Shown in pieces: positions 23,124-32,102 of a stretch of DNA of 64,000 nt. Made by a program: the position numbers and the translations under genes. Origin of the DNA: UBA7803 sp040219135 (GTDB lineage Bacteria; Pseudomonadota; Gammaproteobacteria; Pseudomonadales; Azotimanducaceae); NCBI GenBank assembly GCA_040219135.1, contig JAVJTA010000005.1:1-64000 (forward strand), given 5' to 3'. The notes beneath the pieces are model-generated. The model made no database searches and had not been told where the DNA came from. It saw only the letters and a program-made list of their open reading frames with translations. The first letter of the stretch is position 1. Every line of letters begins with the position of its first letter.

Positions 23124-24365
23124 ATGAGCGAAGCCGTCGAGCTGCAGAGTGTTCCGGAAACGCTGAACCCGGCCGATCCGAAACGGTTTGCGGAAGGAAC
23201 CATCCTGCCGATCTTCGAGCGCATGCGTGCCGAGGCGCCCGTGCACTACTGCGCGGACAGTCCCTACGGGCCGTTCTGGTCGATCACCCGCTATCACGAC
23301 ATCATGGCCGTGGACAAAAACCACCAGGTCTTTTCCTCGGAGTCGCGGCTCGGTGGGATCATGATCGACGACGGCATCGTCGGGGAAGAAGGCTCGGACT
23401 TCTTCGTCAAGAGCTTCATCACCATGGACCCGCCGGAGCACGGGCCCCAGCGCAAGGCCGTGAACCGCATCGTGGCGCCCCCGAGCCTCGCCAACTTCGA
23501 GTCGCTGATCCGCACCCGGACCCAGACCCTGCTCGATTCCCTGCCGGTCGGCGAGGAGTTCGACTGGGTAGATCGGGTGTCCATCGAGCTCACCACCATG
23601 ATGCTGGCGACGCTGTTCGACTTTCCCTTCGAGGAGCGGCGCAAGCTCACCCGCTGGTCCGACGTGACCACCGCAGAGGCGGATTCGCCCATCGTCGGCA
23701 GTCAGGAGCAGCGCGTCACCGAACTGCGCGAGTGCCTGGAGTACTTCAAGCAGCTGAAGGCCGAGCGCCGCGACGGCCCCGCCAACCTCGATCTGGTGAC
23801 CATGCTCGCCCAGGACGCGGCCACGAAAGATCAGCCCGACTACGAGTTTCTCGGCAACCTGATGCTGCTGATCGTCGGCGGCAACGACACCACCCGCAAC
23901 ACCATGAGCGGCAGCATCAACGCCTTCAACCAGTTCCCGGGTGAGCTCGAGCGCCTGCGTGCCGACCCGAGCCTGCTCGACAACATGATCTCCGAGGTGG
24001 TGCGCTGGCAGACGCCGCTCGCCCACATGCGCCGCACGGCGGTGGCCGACTACGAGATCGGCGGGCGCACCATCAGGAAGGGCGACAAGGTGGTGATGTG
24101 GTACTACTCGGGCAACCGCGACGAAGACGTGTTCCCGGACGGCGACACCTTCGACATCACCCGGGCGAACGCCCGCAGCACCATCTCCTTCGGCTTCGGC
24201 ATTCACCGCTGCCTGGGCATGCGCCTGGCCGAGATGCAGATGCGGGTGCTGTGGCAGGAGATCCTCGCGCGCTGGCAGCGCATCGAGATCACCGGCGCCG
24301 TCGAGCGGGTGGAGTCGAACTTCGTGAACGGCTATTCGCGCATGCCGGTGCGGATCGTGGCGTGA
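23124..24365 (+). CDS. Cytochrome P450, CYP153-type alkane hydroxylase
   Basis: A 413-residue soluble bacterial P450. The haem-binding loop FGFGIHRCLG places the Cys ligand near residue 362; the I-helix oxygen-binding motif GGNDTTRN is near 252; EVVRWQTPLAHMRRTA contains the K-helix ExxR-like region. Long stretches (VDRVSIELTTMMLATLFDFP, GNDTTRN, KGDKVVMWYYSGNRDE) match my memory of CYP153 terminal alkane/fatty-acid hydroxylases closely. It needs ferredoxin and ferredoxin reductase partners, not present nearby. GGGGAGAGG precedes the ATG. Confidence 0.85.
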   Translation: MSEAVELQSVPETLNPADPKRFAEGTILPIFERMRAEAPVHYCADSPYGPFWSITRYHDIMAVDKNHQVFSSESRLGGIMIDDGIVGEEGSDFFVKSFITMDPPEHGPQRKAVNRIVAPPSLANFESLIRTRTQTLLDSLPVGEEFDWVDRVSIELTTMMLATLFDFPFEERRKLTRWSDVTTAEADSPIVGSQEQRVTELRECLEYFKQLKAERRDGPANLDLVTMLAQDAATKDQPDYEFLGNLMLLIVGGNDTTRNTMSGSINAFNQFPGELERLRADPSLLDNMISEVVRWQTPLAHMRRTAVADYEIGGRTIRKGDKVVMWYYSGNRDEDVFPDGDTFDITRANARSTISFGFGIHRCLGMRLAEMQMRVLWQEILARWQRIEITGAVERVESNFVNGYSRMPVRIVA

Positions 24366-24458
24366 GTCGCGCCAACCCGTGGTCCGGGCGGAGCCGGTTA
24401 TGAAACAAGCGATTTGATGACTTCCCATGGCACACTTGGCCGGGTAGGAAGGAATGTC

Positions 24459-25016
24459 ATGGGCCATGCGGGTCACATCCAGACGCTTTACGCGGCGCTC
24501 GAAGCGCTGCCAGAGGGCGTCGTGGGTGAGATCATCAACGGCCAGCTCTATGCCCATCCACGGCCCGCCGGGCCACATGCCTTGACCGCATCCAACCTGG
24601 GCGTGGACATCGGCGGCCCATATGGCCGCGGTCGCGGCGGTCCGGGCGGCTGGTGGATCATCGACGAGCCGGAACTCCATTTCGTGCGAGATACCGAGAT
24701 CGTGGTGCCCGATCTCGCCGGCTGGCGCAGGGAGCGCATGCCAAGCGTGCCCGACGATCAGCGCTTCGAGGTGGTGCCAGATTGGGTCTGCGAGGTGCTC
24801 TCGCCCTCTACGACCAGCCGCGACCGCGAGGTCAAAATGCCCCTGTACGCCCGTTACGGGGTTCGGTACGCCTGGCTGGTCGATCCCATCCAGCGCCGGC
24901 TGGAAGCGTTCGCGCTCGACGCCGGCCGCTGGGTCGAGGCCGCGAGCTTCGGTGACGCCGACGCCATCTGCGCGCCTCCCTTCGAGGACGTCACCCTGAC
25001 TTCGCCCTGGAGCTGA
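24459..25016 (+). CDS. Uma2-family putative endonuclease
   Basis: A 185-residue Uma2 (DUF820) protein with a PD-(D/E)XK-like core: EIINGQLYAHP near 25, a conserved ELHFV...IVVPDLAGWR (Asp near 87) and WVCEVLSPSTTSRDREVKM with Glu near 109 and Lys near 124. The family is abundant and of unclear role. ATG 24459 is preceded by GGAAGGA; the frame from 24414 was rejected. Confidence 0.82.
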   Translation: MGHAGHIQTLYAALEALPEGVVGEIINGQLYAHPRPAGPHALTASNLGVDIGGPYGRGRGGPGGWWIIDEPELHFVRDTEIVVPDLAGWRRERMPSVPDDQRFEVVPDWVCEVLSPSTTSRDREVKMPLYARYGVRYAWLVDPIQRRLEAFALDAGRWVEAASFGDADAICAPPFEDVTLTSPWS

Positions 25017-25121
25017 CCGCCTCCTGCGTGATCAGTCGGACGCGCCGCGCCATGTCGTCAAGACCACGCTGGCGCTCGAGATCGGCCTCACCGCATGAAG
25101 GTCGCCGAGGCAGGACGTCGG

Positions 25122-26258
25122 CTAATCGAGCTCCAGGGGCCGGTAGTAATCCTTACCTCCCGAGATGTACTCATCCCTCCGCTTCCTGAACGTCTCCCCG
25201 GCTGAGCCCTCCTCTGACAGCGTGAGGTTCTGCCGGAAGAAGTTGATGCTCTCCGGATTCAGTTTCTCGGCCAGGTTCCAGTAATGCTCGGCCTTGTCTT
25301 TGTGACCGTGGTGGCGGAACAGGTTGGCGAGCCGGAACGCGGCATCCGCTTTCTGCTCATCGACGCTGAACTTTCGGATGTTGCCGGTGACCGCTGACGC
25401 CGACTGCACGTACTGGCTCTCAGCCCCCTTGGCCACCCAGTCCTTGACCGCGGGCGCGTAGGCGTCGGTGCCGAACTGGACTTTCTGGTCGCCCACGCCG
25501 AGCTCGTGGCTCTTCGCGTAGGTGCCCTCGTCGATGCGCACGATCCGGCCCGTCTCGTCTATCCAGGCCGCCGACGGCACGTTGATGAAGTTGAAGGCGC
25601 TGCTGATGATGTGGTCTTCGTCGATGACCTGGATGTAAGTCGGGTTCGCGGCGTCGAAGATCGGCCCCGCGACCGCCTCGCCGCCGGTGTCCTCCGCCAC
25701 GCAGATGATGACGAAATTCGGGTCGTTGAGTTCTTCGTAAATACGTTGCCACACGGGCACGTCAAATTGGCATCCTCACCACGACGACCAGGTGACGATC
25801 AGCGCTTTCTTGCCGGCGAAGTCCGCCATGCGGATGACGTTGCCCTGCCGGTCCGGCACCTCGAACTCCGGCGCCATGGCGTTCACCATCATGCTTTCGC
25901 GCTTGGCGGGAATCTCGGCGAAGCTCCAGACCCGGGCGTCCGCGTCGGCGACATAGGGCTGCTCGAGCAGATCGGCGAATGCGGTCAGGTCGAACCACTG
26001 GCGGCCGTCGCGCTCGACGAGCAGCTTGACGTTCATCGGGATGCACATGTCCTGATAGCACGCGCCTTCCGGCTTCAGCTCGAAGCCATTCACTCGGTTG
26101 AGGTCTTCCGGGCGGATCAGCAGGCCGTCGCCGGGGCCGGTTTCGTCAAGGCGGATGGTGTGGCCCTGATACAGAACAGTCGCCTGCCCGTCCGCGTGAA
26201 TCGGGGTCTCGTCGTACGGGAACCGCTGTTCCGGATACGCCATGAAGTTTCTGGCCAT
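25122..26258 (-). CDS. Redoxin-family protein with in-frame TGA: candidate selenoprotein
   Basis: One continuous frame of 379 codons is interrupted only by TGA at codon 161 (25776-25778). The surrounding sequence reads IVTWSSW-U-GCQFDVPVWQ, the place where thioredoxin/AhpC-TSA proteins have their catalytic Cys; C163 follows. Residues 1-125 are an unassigned N-terminal region with C67 and C72. The redoxin fold spans about 128-290, and a helical TPR-like tail (ANLFRHHGHKDKAEHYWNLAEKLNP) follows. No frame change exists at the TGA and both sides are conserved in style. A hairpin lies just downstream. Either selenocysteine is inserted, or a single Cys-to-stop mutation has just killed the gene. It is not two genes. 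Confidence 0.7.
25747..25772 (-). promoter_or_regulatory. Candidate bacterial SECIS hairpin
   Basis: Starting 4 bases after the UGA, UGCCA (nt 7-11 counted from the U of UGA) pairs with UGGCA (28-32). Inside, ACG (17-19) pairs with CGU (24-26) around loop UGCC, with bulged U residues on the 5' side. The apical loop falls about 20 bases from the UGA, the distance used in bacterial fdhF-type SECIS elements. Codons here (CAA, TTT, CGT, ATT) are less GC-rich than the gene average, as if constrained by structure. Confidence 0.4.
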
Positions 26259-26397
26259 GAATCTCGCCTGTGTCCTTTTCCGTGTACCCCATCGTAACGG
26301 GGTTCCCGGCGGCGGAGAAGCGTGGCCGTCGAGTGGCCCCGGCCGGCCGGCCTGTGCACAATGGCGCGCCACCGCGCCCACGGACCCACGCCGCGCC

Positions 26398-27264
26398 ATG
26401 AAAATCCCCCGGGAACTGCAGATCCTCATCGATGACGGCGTCATCGACGCGGTGCTGCGTTCGCTCAAGAGCGGCAAGGAAGCCTCGGTCTACACGGTGC
26501 GCGCGGGCGACGCGGTGCTGTGCGCCAAGGTCTACAAGAACATGGCCCAGCGCAGCTTTCAGGCCCGGGCCCAGTACCAGGAAGGCCGCAAGGTGCGCGG
26601 CAGCCGCCAGGCACGCGCCGTCGGTCGCGCCAGCAAGTTCGGCCGCCGCCAGCAGGAGGCGGACTGGAAGAACACCGAAGTCGACGCCCTCTATCAGCTG
26701 GCCGCCGCCGGGGTGCGGGTGCCGGCGCCGCGCGGTTTCTTCGAGGGGGTACTGCTGATGGCGCTGGTCACCGACGACGTCGACTCCCAGGCGCCGGCGC
26801 CGCGCCTGGTGGACGTGGATTTGAGCGCCGACGAGGCCACGGCCGCCCACGAGTCGTTGATCCACGACGTCGTCCGCATGCTCTGTCTGGGACTGATTCA
26901 CGGCGACCTGTCGGAATACAACGTGCTGATGGCGGCCGATGGGCCGGTGATCATCGACTTTCCGCAGGTGGTCAATGCCTCCGGCAACAACGCCGCCCGC
27001 GACATGCTGCTGCGCGACGTGCACAACCTGCGCGACAGCCTGGGGCGCTTCGCCCCGGGGCTGGCCGGCACCCACTACGGCGAAGAGATGTGGGCGCTGT
27101 TCGAGCAGGGGGAGTTGCAGCCGGAGACTGTCCTCACCGGGGAGTTCGAGTTCGACGAGCACGACGCCGACGTCGAGGCGGTGCAGTTCGCCATCGACGA
27201 GGCGCGCCGCGAGCAGGAGATCCGCGAGCTGGGGCGTGAGGAGGCGGAGCGGGGGGAGGGCTAA
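26398..27264 (+). CDS. RIO-type serine/threonine protein kinase
   Basis: A 288-residue RIO1-like atypical kinase: SGKEASVYTV (ATP loop) near 22-31, the catalytic HGDLSEYNVL near 165-174 and metal-binding IIDFPQVV near 184. An acidic C-terminal tail follows. Bacterial RIO kinases autophosphorylate; targets are largely unknown. ATG 26398 is the family-like start; the longer frame overlaps the upstream divergent gene. It overlaps the next gene by one base (TAATG). Confidence 0.88.
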   Translation: MKIPRELQILIDDGVIDAVLRSLKSGKEASVYTVRAGDAVLCAKVYKNMAQRSFQARAQYQEGRKVRGSRQARAVGRASKFGRRQQEADWKNTEVDALYQLAAAGVRVPAPRGFFEGVLLMALVTDDVDSQAPAPRLVDVDLSADEATAAHESLIHDVVRMLCLGLIHGDLSEYNVLMAADGPVIIDFPQVVNASGNNAARDMLLRDVHNLRDSLGRFAPGLAGTHYGEEMWALFEQGELQPETVLTGEFEFDEHDADVEAVQFAIDEARREQEIRELGREEAERGEG

Positions 27265-27668
27265 TGGTGACGTGGCTGCGGCGCGCGGGGCTTGCGGTGG
27301 TGTTCGTGTGGTTCTTCGTCGGCGGCATCAGCCACTTCACCAACCCGGAGTTCTTTTTCGCCATCATGCCGCCGTGGGTGCCCTTTCACGCCGCGGCCGT
27401 GTACCTGAGCGGCGCGCTCGAGATCGCCTTCGCGCTCGGTCTGCTGCTGCCGGCCACCCGCCTGTGGGCGGGCTACCTGCTGATCGCGCTGACCCTCGCG
27501 GTCACGCCGGCCAATGTGCACATGTGGCTGAATCCACAGCTGTTTCCCGACGTCTCGGAGGCTGTTCTGGGCTGGCGCCTGGTGGTGCAGGTGCTGCTGC
27601 TGGCGCTGATCTGGTGGAGCACCCGCAGTCCGCAGACGGAGCGGCGGCAGGCTGTCGACCTGGATTGA
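27264..27668 (+). CDS. DoxX-family membrane protein
   Basis: A 134-residue protein with four hydrophobic segments (about 7-25, 43-63, 70-90, 105-122), typical of DoxX/DoxD-like small membrane proteins. FVGGISHFTNPEFFFAIMPPWVP near residue 14-36 is a recognisable family block. Role probably in redox or lipid-linked membrane processes; not certain. Translationally coupled to the RIO kinase gene. Confidence 0.8.
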   Translation: MVTWLRRAGLAVVFVWFFVGGISHFTNPEFFFAIMPPWVPFHAAAVYLSGALEIAFALGLLLPATRLWAGYLLIALTLAVTPANVHMWLNPQLFPDVSEAVLGWRLVVQVLLLALIWWSTRSPQTERRQAVDLD

Positions 27669-27738
27669 TCGCGGGCCTCGCCCGGCTCAGAACGGCCCGT
27701 GATTGCATTGCCTGCGCAATCAGAATAGCCTCTCATGC

Positions 27739-27990
27739 ATGGCTCAGATCACCATCCGAAAACTGGACGACGCGGTCATGCAGGCGCTGCGCAAGCGGGC
27801 TGCTGCGGCCGGGCGCTCGGTGGAGGATGAGGCCCGGCGTTCACTGGCCATCGCCACCGGCGTCGACCGCGACGTCGCACGCGCGCGCCTGAAAGCAGTT
27901 CGAGACCAGCTGCGCGACCGCTCGGATACGCCGGCGGAGACGTTGGTGCGGGAAATGCGCGACAGCCGTACTCGCGATCTGTCCGGCTGA
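27739..27990 (+). CDS. FitA-type antitoxin
   Basis: An 83-residue protein: AQITIRKLDDAVMQALRKRAAAAGRSVEDEARRSL is the FitA/VapB-like ribbon-helix-helix domain; the tail is charged. Start ATG 27739 fits the family. A PIN toxin begins 7 bases after its stop. Confidence 0.85.
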   Translation: MAQITIRKLDDAVMQALRKRAAAAGRSVEDEARRSLAIATGVDRDVARARLKAVRDQLRDRSDTPAETLVREMRDSRTRDLSG

Positions 27991-27997
27991 TTCGCTC

Positions 27998-28402
27998 GTG
28001 GTCGTCGTCGACGCCAGCGCCGCGCTCAAGTGGATTCTCGACGAGGACGGTCAGGACGCCGCTCTGCGGCTGCTCGATGAAGACGTCCTGCACGCTCCGG
28101 ACTTCCTCCTGGTTGAGGTCGCGAACGTGCTGTGGTCGAAGGTCCGTCGGCGCATCCTGGAGCGCAGCCAGGCTGACGCGGCGTATGAGGCCATCGCCTC
28201 CGTTCCGATCGCGTACACGAGCGTCGCCGAACTCACGATACCCGCGCGCACGCTCGCCCACGCCCTCGATCTGAGCGTCTACGACGCCTTGTATGCAGCA
28301 CTCGCCCAGCGCCTGCGCTGCGCCCTCGCGACCGCCGATGCACGGCTGGCTGAGGTCGTCGATGCGTCGGGAATCGCGGAGCCGGCGCGGCTGATCCGCT
28401 GA
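27998..28402 (+). CDS. vapC: VapC-type PIN-domain toxin
   Basis: A 134-residue PIN toxin starting at GTG 27998 (VVVDASAALKWIL). Acidic residues: Asp near 5, Glu in LVEVANVLW near 40, Asp in SVYDALYAALAQ near 95 and Asp in ATADARLAEVV near 112. Complete and probably active. Confidence 0.88.
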   Translation: MVVVDASAALKWILDEDGQDAALRLLDEDVLHAPDFLLVEVANVLWSKVRRRILERSQADAAYEAIASVPIAYTSVAELTIPARTLAHALDLSVYDALYAALAQRLRCALATADARLAEVVDASGIAEPARLIR

Positions 28403-28477
28403 AACGGATAGTCCGGCTGGCTGTTGCTGGGGCGGCCGCTCCCACACAATAAGGGCCGCGTGAGAGACGGGGGGCGT

Positions 28478-29311
28478 ATGAACACACCGGACATCGACAT
28501 CGAGCAGCCGCCGGCGGAGTGGTTTGAGCCGCGCGAGGGCTTCACCTTCCGGCCCGCGACGATTTCCGTGAGCCGGGAGCACCAGGAGGAGAAGCTCGCG
28601 CTGTGTGGCCTGCCCGCTGGCGCCTTCGGCGATGCCGTCGATCCGTCGTTTTTCATCGGCATCGGCATACGCGCCGGCATCGCCAACGGCATTTCCGCCC
28701 AGGGCAACGTCAACATGCTGCAGCGCCTGGTGCAGCACCGGCCGGCATGCCTCGGCGAGCCGCTGCGGGTGCAGGGGCTGATCGACCGCGTGATTGAGGT
28801 ACCGCGCGGACGCACGGTGCACACCGACGTGTGGTTCGAGGACGCGCACGGCGAGCGGGTGATCGCGGCGCCGCGCACGTCGCTGAAGCCCGATCCGGAC
28901 AAGGCCGGCGGCCGCGCCGGGAACCGCGGCGCCGGCGAGCGGCCGCCGCCGGTGGTCGAGGACGTGAACGCCCTGGAGACGCTCTCCACCCACACCCTCA
29001 CGCCCGAGATCGTCAAAGGCTACAGCAGCGAGGGCAACAGCATTCACTACGAGATGGACGCCGCCAATCGGGCGGGCTTCCGCGCCCCGCTCATTGGCGG
29101 GGGCATGGGCGTGCACTACCTGCTCTGTGCGCTGTGGCAGCACAGTCCGCCCGAGCGGCTCGACCTCGACATCTACTTCCGCCGGCCGATCTTCTGGGAC
29201 GACACCTTCACCGTGGCGGCGCAGCCCGGCGCCGACGGCTGGACCGCTCTGGCGCTGATCAAAGACGGCAAAGTGCTGACCGAGGCGCGCATCAATGGTG
29301 CCGGGCGTTAG
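28478..29311 (+). CDS. MaoC-like (FAS1-like) hydratase/dehydratase
   Basis: A 277-residue double hot-dog protein. The N-terminal half resembles the FAS1-like dehydratase (MaoC N) domain; the C-terminal half has YSSEGNSIHYEMDAANRAGF followed by PLIGGGMGVHYL, the hydratase-2 motif with catalytic Asn/His. Such enzymes hydrate or dehydrate acyl-CoA or acyl-ACP. The start ATG 28478 follows GGGGG. Context gives no specific pathway, but it could act with the oxidoreductases nearby. Confidence 0.8.
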   Translation: MNTPDIDIEQPPAEWFEPREGFTFRPATISVSREHQEEKLALCGLPAGAFGDAVDPSFFIGIGIRAGIANGISAQGNVNMLQRLVQHRPACLGEPLRVQGLIDRVIEVPRGRTVHTDVWFEDAHGERVIAAPRTSLKPDPDKAGGRAGNRGAGERPPPVVEDVNALETLSTHTLTPEIVKGYSSEGNSIHYEMDAANRAGFRAPLIGGGMGVHYLLCALWQHSPPERLDLDIYFRRPIFWDDTFTVAAQPGADGWTALALIKDGKVLTEARINGAGR

Positions 29312-29351
29312 CCTTTAGCCTTTTCGCATCAGAAAGGCTAACGCCCGGCAC
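29298..29351. terminator. Perfect 19-bp inverted repeat at the end of the MaoC-like gene
   Basis: Arms 29298-29316 and 29333-29351 are perfectly complementary over 19 bases with a 16-base loop; the TAG stop (29309-29311) lies in the left arm. It could end transcription from both strands, since the next gene is convergent, but there is no T-tract after the right arm. Perfection over 19 bases including coding sequence is unusual for a terminator. Confidence 0.55.
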
Positions 29352-29414
29352 ATTCGGGTCCGTCCTCCAACCGAGGTGGGCAGCCGACCGGTTGGCGTCC
29401 ATTCGCCTCTCCTT

Positions 29415-30405
29415 CTAGGCCTCCGGGAACAGCCCCGGCATCCAGCGTCCGGCGAGCGCCGCCGGGAACGCCATCCGCAGCGGTGCGCGCTGGCTCTGTG
29501 ACTGAAGAACGCCGGCTCCGAGCAAGGCCGCAACGATCCGGCGTGCCTGACGGTCTCCCGTCCCGACAAGACCGGCGACGTCTCCGCGCGGCAGCGCCCC
29601 ACGATAGAGCACCGCTTCCAGCACGTTGCCAGCCTGCGGCGGCAGGCTGTCGGTGCGCACTTCTTCTTCCACCCACAAGCGGATGCGCTCGCGTAGCTTG
29701 TTGGGCTGGATGAGCTGCTCCATGAAACCGACCTGATCGATGCAGGTTTGCAGAAAGAACCAGGTGAAGGATGCGAGGGCAGCCTCGCTCCGGCTGCCTC
29801 GTCCGTCGAGGTTACCCTGGCGGGGTTGGTCGCACGCCAGGAGATGGTCTTTGTATCTGCTTTCCTGGCGGCAGCGCCCCGGGGCTGATGGCGACGTGGT
29901 CACCCACCTTCACGTCACGGTCTCGGAGTTTTCCCGGCTCCAGCTTTACCCGATCGCCGCTCTCAGGGTCTTCTACCCAGAGCAGTTCCTCGGGCAGGAG
30001 TTCGCCGAAGCGCTGGTGGATTTCCTGGATGCCATCGCGCGTCGCTGCGCGCCCAGTGAGCCCGCCGTCGTCGATCCATTCCTGAACGGTGACATGGGCG
30101 CGCGCTTCCCGCTGCAGATCCCGCTTTCCGGGCTCTTCGCTGTAGTCGTTGCGCATCGCCCGCTCGATGTCCACCGGGTGGGTGTTGTGCCCCTCGATCA
30201 GATTGGAGTAGTAGCAGTTCATTGCGCGGACGAGATCAGCAAGGGCACTGACCACGCCGTCCGGAAGGCTTCGGCGGAGTCCTGCAGACTTCGCCGCTAG
30301 ATCGACCGCCAGTTCCGTGAGTTCCCCGCGATGGGGGGAACCCTCGTTGATCTGCAGCGGCTCCATGATCGCGATATTCTCGCCTCGGTCCAAGACCCTT
30401 ACCAT
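29415..30405 (-). pseudogene. Fic-family protein lacking the catalytic core
   Basis: The 5' part (29812-30405 frame) encodes the Fic N-terminal region with SNLIEGHNTHPVDIERAM, the inhibition-helix-like/target-dock region. The 3' part (from about 29868 down) is in another frame and resumes with KDHLLACDQPRQGNLDGRG and the C-terminal winged-helix part. The stretch that should hold HPFxDGNGR, the AMP-transferase motif, is absent between ISPGALP and the second part, so a deletion of roughly 250 bases with frameshift has removed the active site. The gene cannot encode an AMPylase. Confidence 0.78.
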
Positions 30406-30406
30406 T

Positions 30407-30449
30407 TCCGCTTCTATGTCCGTTTCTATGTCCGTTTCTATGTCCGTTT
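30407..30449. repeat. Tandem 12-bp repeat upstream of the Fic remnant
   Basis: About 3.5 copies of TCCGTTTCTATG (first copy TCCGCTTCTATG). It directly precedes the Fic start on the minus strand, where it would read (D-I-E-T)n if translation began further upstream. Probably a slippage repeat that could alter promoter spacing. Confidence 0.75.
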
Positions 30450-30627
30450 TCCGCCTTCTATATAAGCATACATATCATCGGCTTACACAATATTCAGTTG
30501 GATAATAGACCGGCTTAAAGTCCGCTTATGAGGCCACTTCGACGGAACGCTTGCCCGGCAACCCCGATCAAGCCGCCGGCGACGCCCCGGTGCTAGCATT
30601 TGCCCCACCGCTCACCGGGAAGAATCC

Positions 30628-32070
30628 ATGGCCATCGACCACTTCGCCAGCGCCACCGACATGCTCGCCGCCCTGAAAGCTCGCAAGATTTCGTCTGCCG
30701 AACTCACCGAGCTGCACATCGCCCGCATCGATGCCCACGACGGCGAGCTGAACGCCATTCCCGTGCGCACCTTCGAGCGCGCCCGCGAGCAGGCGAAAGC
30801 CGCGGACGCGCGCCTCGCCGCCGGCGAGTCCGCACCCCTGCTCGGCCTGCCGATGACCCTGAAGGAGTCGACCCAGACCGCCGGGCTGCCGCAGAGCGCG
30901 GGCATTCCGGACTTCAAGAGCTACAAGCCCGAGAGCGACGGCCTGCTCGCGAAAGCGGTGTTCGACGCCGGCGCCGGGCTGCTCGGCAAGACCAACATCC
31001 CGGTGGCGCTCGGCGACTGGCAGGCGGACAGTCCGGTGTACGGGCGCACCAGCAACCCCTGGGATCTGACCCGCACGCCGGGCGGCAGCACCGGCGGCGG
31101 CGGTGCTGCGCTGGCCGCCGGGATGACACCGCTGGAAGTGGGCAGCGACATCGGTGGCTCGGTGCGCGTGCCCGCCGCCTACTGCGGCGTGTACGGCCAT
31201 CGCCCGTCCGAGACGGTCATCCCCAAGAGCGGCGCGTTCCCCATGGCCGATCTGCCGAACCCGGCGTTTCTGATGGGCGTGCAGGGGCCGCTCGCGCGCA
31301 CGGCCACGGATCTCGAGCTGCTGTTCGACGTGCTGCGCGGGCCGGACATCGGCGAAGAGGTGGGCTGGCAGCAGGCGCTGCCGGCGCCGCGGCGCCAGGC
31401 GCTCGGCGAATTCCGCGTGGCGGTGATCGATTCCGCGCTCGGCGTGAACGCGTCGAGCGCCATGCAGGGGCGGCTCGACGAGCTCGCGACGCGGCTCGGC
31501 AAGGCCGGCGCCCGGGTGCAAGCCGCACAACCCGAGATCGACATGGAGGCCTACTTCCACGACTACGCGCGGCTGCTGCAGGTAGGCATGTCCCAGGCGA
31601 TGTCCCGGGAAGAGCGCGAGGCCCGCGCGGCCGAGCTGCGCGACAACGGTGACCGCCTCACCGCGGCCCAGGCCGACGGCCTGGTGCTCGACGCCAGCGG
31701 CTACCTCGAGCTGGTGCGCCGCCGCGAGGTGGCCCGACAGGCCTGGCGCGCGTTCTTCCGCGACTGGGACGTGGTGATTGCACCCATGGTGCTGGACTCG
31801 GCGTTTCCCCATCAGACCGAAGCGTTCGACCAGCGCACCCTGCTGGTGGACAACCGCACCGTGTCCTACTTCTCCAACATCCTGTTTCCGATGCTGGCGA
31901 TCTTTGCCGGGCTGCCGTCCACGGCGTTTCCGGCGGGGCAGGACGGCCAGGGGCTGCCCCTCGGCCTGCAGGCGATCGGGCCGTATCTGGAAGATCGGAC
32001 GACGCTCAAGTTCGCGCAGCTCCTGGAGCAGGCGTGGTATGGGTTCGAGGCGCCACCGGGGTACGCGTAG
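30628..32070 (+). CDS. Amidase signature family enzyme
   Basis: A 480-residue amidase. Catalytic Ser-cisSer-Lys elements are visible: Lys in LPMTLKES near 78, the signature GGSTGGGGAALAAG near 152-165 (a Thr replaces the more common second Ser) and GSDIGGSVRVPA near 172 with the nucleophilic Ser. The family hydrolyses amides, including aryl amides and fatty-acid amides; substrate unknown. GGGAAG precedes the ATG. Single gene, convergent with an LLM gene. Confidence 0.88.
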   Translation: MAIDHFASATDMLAALKARKISSAELTELHIARIDAHDGELNAIPVRTFERAREQAKAADARLAAGESAPLLGLPMTLKESTQTAGLPQSAGIPDFKSYKPESDGLLAKAVFDAGAGLLGKTNIPVALGDWQADSPVYGRTSNPWDLTRTPGGSTGGGGAALAAGMTPLEVGSDIGGSVRVPAAYCGVYGHRPSETVIPKSGAFPMADLPNPAFLMGVQGPLARTATDLELLFDVLRGPDIGEEVGWQQALPAPRRQALGEFRVAVIDSALGVNASSAMQGRLDELATRLGKAGARVQAAQPEIDMEAYFHDYARLLQVGMSQAMSREEREARAAELRDNGDRLTAAQADGLVLDASGYLELVRRREVARQAWRAFFRDWDVVIAPMVLDSAFPHQTEAFDQRTLLVDNRTVSYFSNILFPMLAIFAGLPSTAFPAGQDGQGLPLGLQAIGPYLEDRTTLKFAQLLEQAWYGFEAPPGYA

Positions 32071-32102
32071 CCGGCGGCTCCCGGGCGTTCCGGCAACCGG
32101 GC

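Noticed and set aside
22829..24110. Long plus-strand frame overlapping vapC and CYP153
   Set aside because: Arg/Gly-rich product without motifs, out of frame with two convincing genes.
25122..26477. Reading the redoxin locus as two separate genes (25122-25760 and 25776-26477)
   Set aside because: Both parts are in one frame and a redoxin domain spans the TGA, so splitting it would cut a single fold at its active site.
30407..30449. Possible CRISPR-like array
   Set aside because: Repeats are contiguous 12-mers without spacers. No CRISPR array or cas gene was seen anywhere in the window.
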